DNA from: Treponema sp.
GTDB lineage: Bacteria; Spirochaetota; Spirochaetia; Treponematales; Breznakiellaceae
DNA: 64,000 nucleotides
Reading direction: 5' to 3'
NCBI GenBank assembly: GCA_009781475.1
Contig: WQYB01000003.1
Span: forward strand, 1-64,000
Part shown: positions 51,924 through 60,356 of the stretch, piece by piece
How the letters are laid out: each line of letters opens with the position of its first letter
Numbering within the stretch: the stretch's first letter is position 1
Program-made: the position numbers and the translations under genes
Notes under the pieces: generated by a model
What the model was told of the DNA's origin: nothing
The model's database searches: none
What the model saw: the letters and a program-made list of their open reading frames with translations, nothing else

Positions 51924-53254
51924 AATACCCTCAATAAGTTTGTATAAAATAAAAGTTCCCGGTTTAGATTTTCTATTGAAATACGCTCATCGTGACCGTG
52001 TACTCTGTCTAGTTCTTCAGGAGTAAGTTTCTGCGGATTAAAACGTATAATTGAATCTGTTAATTCTTTGTAATGGCGTGAGTCTGTAATGGCAACCATG
52101 ATAAATGGCAGAAGCGGAATACCTGGATATACTTCGTTTAAAGCATTCTCTATTTCCTGCCAGCCATGCCGGCGGAATTTGTTTGCGGTATAATTTGCAG
52201 TAACAGGGTTTGCTCCGTGTTCATACATGCTAATTTGAACCCGTTTATCGTTAATTATTTTTTTTATATAAGCAGTTGCGCTTTCAATTGTCCAGGGCGG
52301 CAATAAACGCATATTTATAACTGCACGGACTTTAGACGGCATTACATTATCTGCAGCGCTTCCTTCGAGCATGGTCATTGCGACTGTAGTTTTTAACATA
52401 GATTGTACTGTCGCACTGGTTGCCACAAGTTTAAAAAATAAAGGACCTAATAAACGCGTGTGTGATAAAACAAACCCTTTAATTCCCGGTATCATTTTTG
52501 AAATTTCTTTAAAAAAAACTTCGACAGTTGGGCGGAGCTTGTATGGAAATGATTTATTTCCGATTTTGATTAATGCCTTGCCAAGTATTGCCGCCGCCTG
52601 GATTTTAGGAGGTCTTGAAGCGTGACCCGGCTGCTGTTCTACAGTTAAATAAAGACTTAAGTTTCCTTTTTCTTCGATGCTGATAAGAGCTAAAGGAGTA
52701 TCAATTCCTTCAATTTGATTTTCTGCTATAGGCGATCCTTCATCCATTATCCAGTCAAATTTTTGTTTGCGCTCTTTAAACCAATTAGCAGCTTCTTTAG
52801 CACCCAAAGCTCCGCCTCTCTCTTCGTCTCCGCCGAATGCAAACCAGATATCTTTTTCCGGCTTCCATCCTTGTGCGCAAAGATTTTCTGCCGCTTCCAT
52901 GATGCACACCAATGTACTTTTCATGTCGATAGTGCCTCTGCCGTAAATGAAACCTTCATTTATCTCCGCGCCAAAAGGATCAAAATTCCATTTTTCTTTT
53001 TCGGCAGGAACAACATCATAATGAGAAAGAAATAATACAGCTCCTTTTTTACTTTTCCCGGGTAAATGATATATAACAGAGTAAGGATTTAATACCCAAC
53101 GCTGCGCGGAATTATGAAAAGCGGAAAAATTATCTTTTAGGAATCCCTGAAACCGAACTAAAGGCTCTAAAGCTGTTTCATCTTCATCATTAACATCCTT
53201 TTGCCGCCAGGTCGGGATTTTTATGGCTTCCTGAAACTTTTCTATAAAGTTCAT
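51920..53254 (-). CDS. M20-family metallopeptidase (carboxypeptidase PM20D1-like)
   Basis: 444 residues from ATG 53254 (an in-frame TTG at 53260 is less likely). Two-zinc M20 ligands are visible: LSHYDVVP (His), GRGTIDMKST (Asp), GGDEERGG (Glu-Glu), a later Asp near WIMDEGSP, and a C-terminal GHDERI (His). It has a lid/dimer domain (LSLYLTVEQQPGHASRPP). No signal peptide, so cytoplasmic. Possible substrates are dipeptides or N-acyl amino acids. The gene overlaps the downstream carrier by 4 bp and begins 12 bp after the TPR gene stop, so all are one operon. Confidence 0.88.
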   Translation of the reverse strand: MNFIEKFQEAIKIPTWRQKDVNDEDETALEPLVRFQGFLKDNFSAFHNSAQRWVLNPYSVIYHLPGKSKKGAVLFLSHYDVVPAEKEKWNFDPFGAEINEGFIYGRGTIDMKSTLVCIMEAAENLCAQGWKPEKDIWFAFGGDEERGGALGAKEAANWFKERKQKFDWIMDEGSPIAENQIEGIDTPLALISIEEKGNLSLYLTVEQQPGHASRPPKIQAAAILGKALIKIGNKSFPYKLRPTVEVFFKEISKMIPGIKGFVLSHTRLLGPLFFKLVATSATVQSMLKTTVAMTMLEGSAADNVMPSKVRAVINMRLLPPWTIESATAYIKKIINDKRVQISMYEHGANPVTANYTANKFRRHGWQEIENALNEVYPGIPLLPFIMVAITDSRHYKELTDSIIRFNPQKLTPEELDRVHGHDERISIENLNRELLFYTNLLRVL

Positions 53255-53266
53255 TGTCAAAAAACA

Positions 53267-54193
53267 CTACCTTTGTTCATTTATTGTTTGCAGTAATATA
53301 TCTAAATTATTTTTGGCAAGTTCATTGGAAGGGTCAAGAATTAAAGCCAGGTTGTATAATTCCAAAGAGCGGTCATATTCTTCCAAATTTTTATATATAA
53401 TACCTAAGTTAATATAATTGTCTATAAAGCCGGGATTTAATTCATTTGATTTTGTAAAATCAGTAATTGCATGTTCAAATTCTTCCATATAAGCATAACA
53501 TAAACCGCGGTCAAAGTACGAACAGTATTCATTAGGATACATTTCAATAATTTTAGTAAAATATATTATGGCTTGACTGTAATTTTCTATAGTAATATAA
53601 ATATGACCTAACAATGAATACGCATTAGTATCTTCCGGTTCTGCTTGAATATATTTTTGTAAATCATCCAAAGCCTCGTTAAAATTACCTAATCTATAAT
53701 ATATTACACTTCTATTAAAAAGTGCGGGAGATAAATCCGGCTCCAGATATATAGCCTGAGTATAATCATCAATCGCAAGGTTATATTCATTTTTTAATGA
53801 ATATGCGATTCCACGATTAAGATACGGCACGGGATCACGAGGATCAAGTCTAATTGCTTTGCTAAAATCTAAAATCGCGCGGTTTAATATTAATATATGT
53901 TCTTCTGTAATATTTTCATCTGTCGCAACTAATTTATCATCAAAATATTGTGATGATACAGAATTTGTTAATGAAAATCCACGCATGGCGTATGCAGTAC
54001 CCCAGCTTGGGTTTAATCTTATAACTTCTGTAAAAGCCAAAATAGCGTTTTCAAATTCACCCCGGTTAACAAATTCATAACCGCGGTCAAAATATTCCTG
54101 CGCTGTTACGGAAGGGTTGTTTTGTGCTATTACCGGAAAAGAGATTTTTAAACATAATATAAAAATGAGTAAAAAACTCCTTAAATAAATCAT
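53267..54193 (-). CDS. Exported TPR-repeat protein
   Basis: 308 residues with a signal peptide (LRSFLLIFILCLKISFPVIAQN, cleavage near residue 24). About seven TPR units fill the rest, for example YFDRGYEFVNRGEFENAILAFTEVIRLNP at residue ~33 and ALFNRSVIYYRLGNFNEALDDLQKYIQAEPED. It is the first gene of the run leading to the M20 peptidase, although a functional link is not evident. It is probably a periplasmic or surface scaffold. The 205-bp gap upstream to the PocR-AraC gene shows only A+T-rich stretches. Confidence 0.82.
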   Translation of the reverse strand: MIYLRSFLLIFILCLKISFPVIAQNNPSVTAQEYFDRGYEFVNRGEFENAILAFTEVIRLNPSWGTAYAMRGFSLTNSVSSQYFDDKLVATDENITEEHILILNRAILDFSKAIRLDPRDPVPYLNRGIAYSLKNEYNLAIDDYTQAIYLEPDLSPALFNRSVIYYRLGNFNEALDDLQKYIQAEPEDTNAYSLLGHIYITIENYSQAIIYFTKIIEMYPNEYCSYFDRGLCYAYMEEFEHAITDFTKSNELNPGFIDNYINLGIIYKNLEEYDRSLELYNLALILDPSNELAKNNLDILLQTINEQR

Positions 54194-54398
54194 GTTGATA
54201 TTATATATTTAACTACTCTTTTTTTCTAGTACTGCTTTTATTTAACAAAATAACCGTAGCCGCAAAATCTTAAAATATTTTAAAATATTTCAATTTATCA
54301 TTTTTAAAAAGTGCGGCATTGTTAAATTTGCTTTCAGGCATTGTGAGTTTCGGCTTAACGAAAATCCTGGTTCAAACCTCGCGGCTTTTATCCAAAAA

Positions 54399-55799
54399 CT
54401 ACTTAAGCGTCTTGCGGAAACCCTCTGACAAATTGTTGTCGCTGATATTCCTTATAGTTCCGCCGCCCTGGTTTCTGAATTTTCCCGGGCTTATACCTGT
54501 GTATGCTTTGAATATCTTTGAAAACCAGCTTTGGTCTTCAAAACAGCAGCACGCTGCTATTTCACTAAGCGACATATCTGTGTCTACAAGAAGCCGGCTT
54601 GCTTTTTCTACCCGCAGTCTATTTAAGTATTTTGACAGGTTTTCACCCATTTCTTCCTTAAATATGGTGCTAAAATAGGGCGGAGAAAGACCGGCTATGT
54701 TGGAAATTTCTTTCAAACTAATCTTTCTGGTAAAATTTTCCATAATAAAATTTTCCGCTTTTCTTAAGGCTGCTGCATGAGGAATTCCCCTGAAAGAAGA
54801 AATAGCGCCTGATACACGGTCAACAATGTTGCTTATAATGTCTGTAAGCTCTTCAATCGTTTTGGCTTCCTGTACCATTTTCAGGTTATGGCTGTTTATT
54901 TCCATGGAAAGATTTCCGCTCTTTGCAGGACTAATTTCCAGCCTGGAAATAAGTACAACCAGTTCGATAACCCTTAATTGCACATACTTAAACTGCCCGG
55001 GATTGGTAAAAAATAACATAGCTAAAAGCTCATTTAATGCTTTTTTCGCTTCGTGGTTTTCACCTTTTCTAAGGGCGGACATCAGCGTTTTTTCCTTGTC
55101 TAGCGGATAACCGAGTTTATCGGCGTTTGCAGGATTTTGCTGTTTTAACTCCTCGATTATTTTTGATATTGTCTCTTGCTGTTGGGCTCTTCGTCTGATT
55201 GTCTCGTGATGGTCTTCACTTCCGGAAGAAAGTGATTCCGCGCATAGCTGCATCATCTCTGCCAGGGATTGTACCTTATCCCCGTCCGCTTCCGGGAGAG
55301 ATTTGACGCGCTCTTTAAACTCTTCATTCGATATTTCACTATTGCACATAACAGAAGTATCATTGGCATTTAAAAAAATGTCAACAGTTTTTTTATTTTC
55401 TGTTAAAAAACCTGATCCCCTGATAGCTCCTGAAAAATAGCCTTCAGTGTATATGGGGCTGGTCCAGAAAAGCAAACCCATGCTGCATTTATAAATATGA
55501 CAGTTGCCTTTCTTGTTTGCTTCTTTTATTGCAGTTATATGCATATCATGGCAAGGGTAGGAATTTTGATTGTTCCCGTTTTTACAATAACGGCAGATCC
55601 TGCTTTCCGGAGCGGAATCTGTTTCATTACGGTTAATGAACTGCGGTTTATATGAGCTGTCATACAAACAGATATTACTTCCCGTAGCTTGATTGTAATC
55701 ATACATGATCCTGGTGGCTCTATCTGTTAATGATTCATCATTAAGCCACTTTTCTGACTGACCATTTATTTGGTCAGGGTATACCTTGTTTTTACTCAT
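54399..55799 (-). CDS. PocR-domain AraC-family transcriptional regulator
   Basis: 466 residues. The N-terminal PocR ligand-binding domain (about 25-150) has the cysteine-rich signature CRYCKNGNNQNSYPC and an HIYKCSMGLLFWTSPIY core; PocR senses small diols such as propanediol in enteric bacteria. There is a helical linker, then a two-HTH AraC domain (about 365-455: ISLKEISNIAGLSPPYFSTIFKEEMGENLSKYLNRLRVEKASRLLVDTDMSLSEIAA). It is paralogous to the gene upstream at 55820-57025; the AraC part is nearly identical there. Ligand and targets unknown; the divergent phosphohexomutase operon is a candidate. Confidence 0.88.
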   Translation of the reverse strand: MSKNKVYPDQINGQSEKWLNDESLTDRATRIMYDYNQATGSNICLYDSSYKPQFINRNETDSAPESRICRYCKNGNNQNSYPCHDMHITAIKEANKKGNCHIYKCSMGLLFWTSPIYTEGYFSGAIRGSGFLTENKKTVDIFLNANDTSVMCNSEISNEEFKERVKSLPEADGDKVQSLAEMMQLCAESLSSGSEDHHETIRRRAQQQETISKIIEELKQQNPANADKLGYPLDKEKTLMSALRKGENHEAKKALNELLAMLFFTNPGQFKYVQLRVIELVVLISRLEISPAKSGNLSMEINSHNLKMVQEAKTIEELTDIISNIVDRVSGAISSFRGIPHAAALRKAENFIMENFTRKISLKEISNIAGLSPPYFSTIFKEEMGENLSKYLNRLRVEKASRLLVDTDMSLSEIAACCCFEDQSWFSKIFKAYTGISPGKFRNQGGGTIRNISDNNLSEGFRKTLK

Positions 55800-55819
55800 A
55801 GAAGTACCCCTTTTTAGGA

Positions 55820-57025
55820 CTAACCCAGGTAATTACCTTCAACAGCTACGCCGTATTCACGGTACTTTCCGGGTGTAAATCCCGTATTATTTCTAAATAT
55901 TTTTGAGAACCAGCTTTGATCCTCAAAACCACAAGTAACCGCTATTTCGCTTATTGGCAAACTTGTTGTTACCAATAAGGAAGCCGCTTTTTCTACCCTC
56001 AATCTGTTCAGGTAATTAGAAAGATTTTCTCCCATTTCTTCCTTAAAAACCGTACTGAAATAAGGTGCTGAAAGCCCGGAAGCAGTAGCGATTTCCTTTA
56101 AGCTCAGTTTCCTTGTGTAATGCGACCAAATGTACCGTTCCGCCTTTCTTAAAGCGGAGTAATGACGTACACCGTGAAAGGAAAAAATCATTCCTGACAT
56201 CCTTTCTGTTATGCCGCTAAAGAACTCAATTACTTCTTCCAGGCTGGAACTATCTTCGATCTTTTTCAAACACCGGTTTGTTGTTTCTAAAGATGTGTTA
56301 TCCATAATATTTTTCGGATCAGCTACAGCTCTAGAAAGTAAAACCGCAAGTTCCAATGCTTTCAAACGAAAAGCCGAAAAATTGTTCCTTACTTCAAGAT
56401 AATAAATCTTGAGCAGGTTGACCAGGATTTTTTGTCCTTCGGCTTTATCACCGCGGCGCAGACTAGCAAGAAGCATGCGTTCCATATCAATAGGTGAAAT
56501 TGTATTATTTTCTTTATTTTGTTTATTAATTACAGTTTCTTCAGGAGCCGGTGTGGGATTTATATTCCATGTCAGAGTTGGATTTTTCTTTACATAACTC
56601 ATACCGGTAATTTGAGCTGCGCATAATAACATGATTTGAGCAAGAGATTTTACCTTGTCATAATTATTGTCTGACTTTTTTACTCCGCCCGATAAAAGAG
56701 CTCCTGCAAACCTTTCTCCCGAATAAAACGGGCTTGTCCAAAAAATAAAATCATTCAAACAAAGGTAGATATAAGATCCACCCAGTTTCCTTGATTTTTC
56801 TACAGCTTCTTTATGCAAATTAACGCATTTTTTCTTTGTTCTCGATGATGCTCCTGAATTGCAGCGGCTGCATAATAATTTAATATTATTTTCCTGCGAG
56901 TTTATATCCGCTCCCATCACAGAAGCAATGCAATTTGATGCTTTTTCGTAATGTTTAGCCAGCCTGGAAGCTCTTTTCATCAATGGTTCAAGCTCTCTCT
57001 TTTGAATAATGTTTAGTTTTGTCAT
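55820..57025 (-). CDS. PocR-like AraC-family transcriptional regulator
   Basis: 401 residues, shorter in the sensor than its paralogue downstream. The N-terminal PocR-like domain keeps the cysteine pattern (LCSRCNSGASSRTKKKC) and IYLCLNDFIFWTSPFYSGERFAGAL; the C-terminal AraC domain (about 300-390) has LSLKEIATASGLSAPYFSTVFKEEMGENLSNYLNRLRVEKAASLLV and CGFEDQSWFSKIFRNNTGFTPGKYR. It lies 20 bp upstream of the second regulator, so they form a tandem pair. It is divergent from the phosphohexomutase gene with 163 bp between, where both promoters should be; no operator could be fixed by eye. Confidence 0.87.
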   Translation of the reverse strand: MTKLNIIQKRELEPLMKRASRLAKHYEKASNCIASVMGADINSQENNIKLLCSRCNSGASSRTKKKCVNLHKEAVEKSRKLGGSYIYLCLNDFIFWTSPFYSGERFAGALLSGGVKKSDNNYDKVKSLAQIMLLCAAQITGMSYVKKNPTLTWNINPTPAPEETVINKQNKENNTISPIDMERMLLASLRRGDKAEGQKILVNLLKIYYLEVRNNFSAFRLKALELAVLLSRAVADPKNIMDNTSLETTNRCLKKIEDSSSLEEVIEFFSGITERMSGMIFSFHGVRHYSALRKAERYIWSHYTRKLSLKEIATASGLSAPYFSTVFKEEMGENLSNYLNRLRVEKAASLLVTTSLPISEIAVTCGFEDQSWFSKIFRNNTGFTPGKYREYGVAVEGNYLG

Positions 57026-57188
57026 TGCATTCTCCTATTAATTACTGTTATTTTTTTGTTGTTGGTAGTTAATTTAAAGGGAATGAAGTGAACAAAATAC
57101 ACCCTATTTGAAAAAAATATCGAACCAAAATGTACTCTTTTTTGCTTAAGGTAGTATTTTTATTATGGAAAAGTTATAATGATGTCTG

Positions 57189-59117
57189 ATGACAATTGAA
57201 TTTGATATAGAAGAAACTCTGGAAAGATTGATTCTTTCCGCTTCAGGTTGGAGAGGGGTTTTTGCTTTAAATGGTGATGAAGAAAGTGTTTTAGAGCAGA
57301 TTTCAGCATCTCATCGAATAATTGCAGGCGCTGCAGCATTTATTTTTTCGCAATATCTTAAAAAAAATACCGGCGATACTGAAAATAAACCTTCAATATT
57401 GATTGGTAATGATACCCGTCCTACAGGTAAAGCTATTATCGAAGCGATGATACCTGTTTTGCTGTCCGAAGGCTGTAATGTTTTTTATACAGGAGTTGTC
57501 GCAGCGCCGGAAATAATGGCATGGGCTCGTTTTTTTAATGAAAAAAATAAAAATGGTTTAAATAAAACAGGATTTATATATGTTTCTGCAAGCCACAACC
57601 CAATAGGTCACAATGGGCTTAAGTTCGGTCTTACTGACGGCGGAGTGTTGGCAGCAGATGAAGCGGTAAAATTGATAGCTGATTTTCGTAAATTGATGGA
57701 AAATGGTGATTTTGCCGCTAAATTTGAATCATTATTAACTAGTGCCGAACCAAACCGGATAAAAAATATATATGACAATGAAAATGAAGCAAAAAAGCAG
57801 GCTTATAAAGCATATTTTGATTTTTGCGGTAATGTGGTTAGCGGCGGCTGTTCAAACTTAGAGCAAGTTATGAAAGAAGGTCTTGAAAAAAAGCCTCTTG
57901 GAATTGTATGTGATTTTAACGGCAGCGCCCGCACAGTATCCATAGACAAAGAGTTTTTTGATTCGCTTGGTTTTAAATTTAAATATATCAATGATAAACC
58001 CGGGCAAATAGTCCATCGGATTGTACCTGAAGGTGAATCTCTTGATCCATGCGCAAGATTGCTTGAAGAAATTCATAAAAAAGATTCTTCTTTTGTACTT
58101 GGTTATGTACCTGATTGTGACGGGGATCGCGGTAACCTTGTTATATATGATACAAAAATTAACAAAACCCGATCTTTAGAAGCGCAGGAAGTTTTTGCTC
58201 TTGCCTGTGTAGCAGAACTTTCACATCTTGTGTGGACAGGAGAAATTTCGTACAACGATAAAAACGAAGCTCTTTGTAAAGCCGCTGTTGCAATAAATGA
58301 CCCTACTTCGATGCGTATAGACAGAATTGCTGACGCTTTTAGTGTGTCGGTATTCCGGGCAGAAGTCGGAGAAGCCAATGTTGTCTCTCTTGCACGGATG
58401 TTACGTGAAGGTTTGTATGATAATAATAAATATATCGTACGTATTTTAGGAGAAGGCTCTGCAGGCGGAAATATAACGCATCCGTCCGCCGTCCGTGATC
58501 CTATTAATACAGTTTTAGCAATTGCAAAAATGCTTTCTGTGCGAAGTAATAGTGAATTTTCTGCAGGATACAAGCCGGGACTTTTTGAAATCTGGTGTAA
58601 ATTTTCCGGTCAAACAGAAAAATATCATGAAGATTTTTCTCTTGCAGATATAATCGATAGTTTACCGCCTTTTTTAAGTACACCTGCATATTCGCCGGAT
58701 GCGATTATGTCTGTTAAAACGCAGGATCATGCCTTATTAAAAGATAAATATCAGCAAATATTCATAAAAGAATGGGAAGAGCGCAAAGAAGAGTTGAAAA
58801 AACGTTTTGATATTTGCAATTGGGAAGCCATTGCGTATAACGGAACTATAGAAAAACGCGGTTTAAACCGGTTTGGAGATGCAGGTAAGGGAGGGTTAAA
58901 AATATTATTTTTTGACCGCGATAACAGAGAAATTGCCTATATTTGGATGAGGGGTTCTGCCACCGAACCTGTTTTCAGGATTATGGCTGATGTGAAAACT
59001 GCACACACGCCGACCGAAGGGAGGTCTGTGAAAGCTGCCGGGGCTGGTATGGATGTTCAAACTGAAAAATATTTGCTAGAATGGCAGCGTAGTATGATTA
59101 TAAAAGCTGATATATAG
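57189..59117 (+). CDS. Phosphoglucomutase/phosphomannomutase family protein
   Basis: 642 residues, somewhat longer than typical phosphohexomutases. Conserved loops are in order: IGNDTRPTGKA near residue 75, the phosphoserine loop SASHNPIGHNG (residues ~135-145), the Mg2+ loop PDCDGDRGN (~310), the sugar loop ILGEGSAGGN (~420), and the phosphate loop RGSATEPVFRI near 595. All catalytic parts seem present. It interconverts hexose-1- and hexose-6-phosphates for envelope or storage sugars. ATG 57189 lacks a strong ribosome site. It is first in a run continuing nine bases later with the PUR-domain gene; control by the divergent PocR-AraC genes is possible. Confidence 0.88.
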   Translation: MTIEFDIEETLERLILSASGWRGVFALNGDEESVLEQISASHRIIAGAAAFIFSQYLKKNTGDTENKPSILIGNDTRPTGKAIIEAMIPVLLSEGCNVFYTGVVAAPEIMAWARFFNEKNKNGLNKTGFIYVSASHNPIGHNGLKFGLTDGGVLAADEAVKLIADFRKLMENGDFAAKFESLLTSAEPNRIKNIYDNENEAKKQAYKAYFDFCGNVVSGGCSNLEQVMKEGLEKKPLGIVCDFNGSARTVSIDKEFFDSLGFKFKYINDKPGQIVHRIVPEGESLDPCARLLEEIHKKDSSFVLGYVPDCDGDRGNLVIYDTKINKTRSLEAQEVFALACVAELSHLVWTGEISYNDKNEALCKAAVAINDPTSMRIDRIADAFSVSVFRAEVGEANVVSLARMLREGLYDNNKYIVRILGEGSAGGNITHPSAVRDPINTVLAIAKMLSVRSNSEFSAGYKPGLFEIWCKFSGQTEKYHEDFSLADIIDSLPPFLSTPAYSPDAIMSVKTQDHALLKDKYQQIFIKEWEERKEELKKRFDICNWEAIAYNGTIEKRGLNRFGDAGKGGLKILFFDRDNREIAYIWMRGSATEPVFRIMADVKTAHTPTEGRSVKAAGAGMDVQTEKYLLEWQRSMIIKADI

Positions 59118-59126
59118 GAGTAAATT

Positions 59127-59774
59127 ATGGGAATTAGAGGCGAAATTTTTTCTAATAAGGTAATGCTTCCCAACAGAACATATTTTTTTAATGTAAAAGA
59201 GAACAGAAACGGAGATCTTTATCTTAATATTGTTGAAAGCAAAAACCGTGATAACGGCGGTTTTGATCGCCAGTCTGTAATTTTATTCGCCGATGATTTA
59301 CAGGAATTTTTAAAGGGCTTTGATGAATCACTTAAAGTAATGGAAAAAGCGATGCGTGAAAAACGCCAGTCAGGAAAAGTTTCAAGTAAAAAATCAAGCG
59401 ATGATTCAAAAGCGAGCAGTACGCCGCGGCGCAGTTCAGGTGAAAGTTTTAATAAGGGTGAACGCAAGTTTGTTAAACGAAAAGAAGGCGGCGGCGATAA
59501 AAGTTTAGACAGGGGATTTAAAAAAAGAGAACGTGATGGACAAGAACGCAGAGGCGGACGGGAACGAAGCGGGAACTTTTCAGATCGCCCAAGAGAACGA
59601 GATAATAACCGCAGCAGTAACCGCGGCGCAAGCCGTGAACGAGGCGGCGAATACAGAGCAGGCAGCGATCGCAGACCTGGCAGTGATCGAAGACCTGGCA
59701 GCGAACGCAAGCCTGGCAGCGAGCGCAAGCCTGGCGGAAACAAGCGGGTTGTGGTTAGAAAAAAAGAACGGTAA
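59127..59774 (+). CDS. PUR-domain nucleic-acid-binding protein with basic RG-rich tail
   Basis: 215 residues. The N-terminal ~75 form a PUR-alpha-like domain (GIRGEIFSNKVMLPNRTYFFNVKENRNGDLYLNIVES, then FDRQSVILFADDLQEFLKGFD), closely similar in wording to Borrelia BpuR and DUF3276 proteins that bind single-stranded DNA/RNA. The remaining ~140 residues are disordered and rich in Arg, Gly, Ser and Lys, with RERGG/RGG-like boxes and four GSDRRP/GSERKP repeats near the end. Such a tail is unusual for bacterial PUR proteins, which normally end after the domain. It probably binds RNA and acts as a post-transcriptional regulator or condensate-forming protein (inference). Confidence 0.85.
   Translation: MGIRGEIFSNKVMLPNRTYFFNVKENRNGDLYLNIVESKNRDNGGFDRQSVILFADDLQEFLKGFDESLKVMEKAMREKRQSGKVSSKKSSDDSKASSTPRRSSGESFNKGERKFVKRKEGGGDKSLDRGFKKRERDGQERRGGRERSGNFSDRPRERDNNRSSNRGASRERGGEYRAGSDRRPGSDRRPGSERKPGSERKPGGNKRVVVRKKER
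59661..59732 (+). repeat. 18-bp tandem coding repeat (x4)
   Basis: Four units of 18 bp encode GSDRRP, GSDRRP, GSERKP and GSERKP in the PUR protein tail; codons differ slightly between the first and second pairs. Confidence 0.8.
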
Positions 59775-59786
59775 ATTAACTGATAT

Positions 59787-60356
59787 ATGAAAAAAATTAT
59801 TTTAATTTTATTAATTTTTACTTTCACTTTTTGTAAACAGACACAGGAGCTGACATGGGAAGTAAAATTTCAAAAAGGACAGACACAGGAATCTGTTCCC
59901 ATAAATCAAATAATACAAATGGTAAATGGCGAAACATTTTTGTTTGCCGTTCATCCTGATAAAGATGCGTATTGTTATATTATCTGTTATGATTCTTCCC
60001 GCGAAATTATGGTTTTACATGATCAATTAATTCCTGGCGGACAGGAAAAAATATTCGGCGCTTTTCAAATTGAAGATCCGCCGGGTACTGAAACAATTTA
60101 TCTGATAATGAGTCTTGAAAGACAAAATAATCTTGAAAGTCTTATACAAAATTTTCACAATAATCTGGAATCAAGGCAAGCGTCTAATAATCTATATCGT
60201 GAGATTTTAAGCCTTCAAAATAGTGTTTCAAGACTGGGAGAACCTGCAAGTTCGTATGTTCCGGGTGCAGGAACTGCAAGAGGAGCTTCGCAGCAGCATG
60301 TCACAAGATTTTCAGGAAGTAATTTATATGTCAGAGCTATTACAATCCGCCACTAA
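59787..60356 (+). CDS. Small lipoprotein with DUF4384-like domain
   Basis: 189 residues. Lipoprotein-type signal (IILILLIFTFTFCKQTQE, Cys16), then a beta-rich domain with INQIIQMVNGETFLFAVHPDKDAYCYIICYDSSREIMVLH, the pattern of DUF4384 (FxVxxxxDxYxYxxxxDxxG), commonly fused to or next to caspase-type proteases. A coiled segment and a C-terminal strand (SGSNLYVRAITIRH) follow. It starts 12 bp after the PUR gene and its end overlaps the adenylate cyclase start by 29 bp. Probably a periplasmic partner of the cyclase and caspase-like protein downstream. Confidence 0.65.
   Translation: MKKIILILLIFTFTFCKQTQELTWEVKFQKGQTQESVPINQIIQMVNGETFLFAVHPDKDAYCYIICYDSSREIMVLHDQLIPGGQEKIFGAFQIEDPPGTETIYLIMSLERQNNLESLIQNFHNNLESRQASNNLYREILSLQNSVSRLGEPASSYVPGAGTARGASQQHVTRFSGSNLYVRAITIRH

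Noticed and set aside
59219..59827. Long open frame (202 codons) on the minus strand opposite the PUR gene
   Set aside because: It arises from the arginine/glycine-rich composition of the real gene and gives a low-complexity RSLPGL repeat protein with no ribosome site or family signature.
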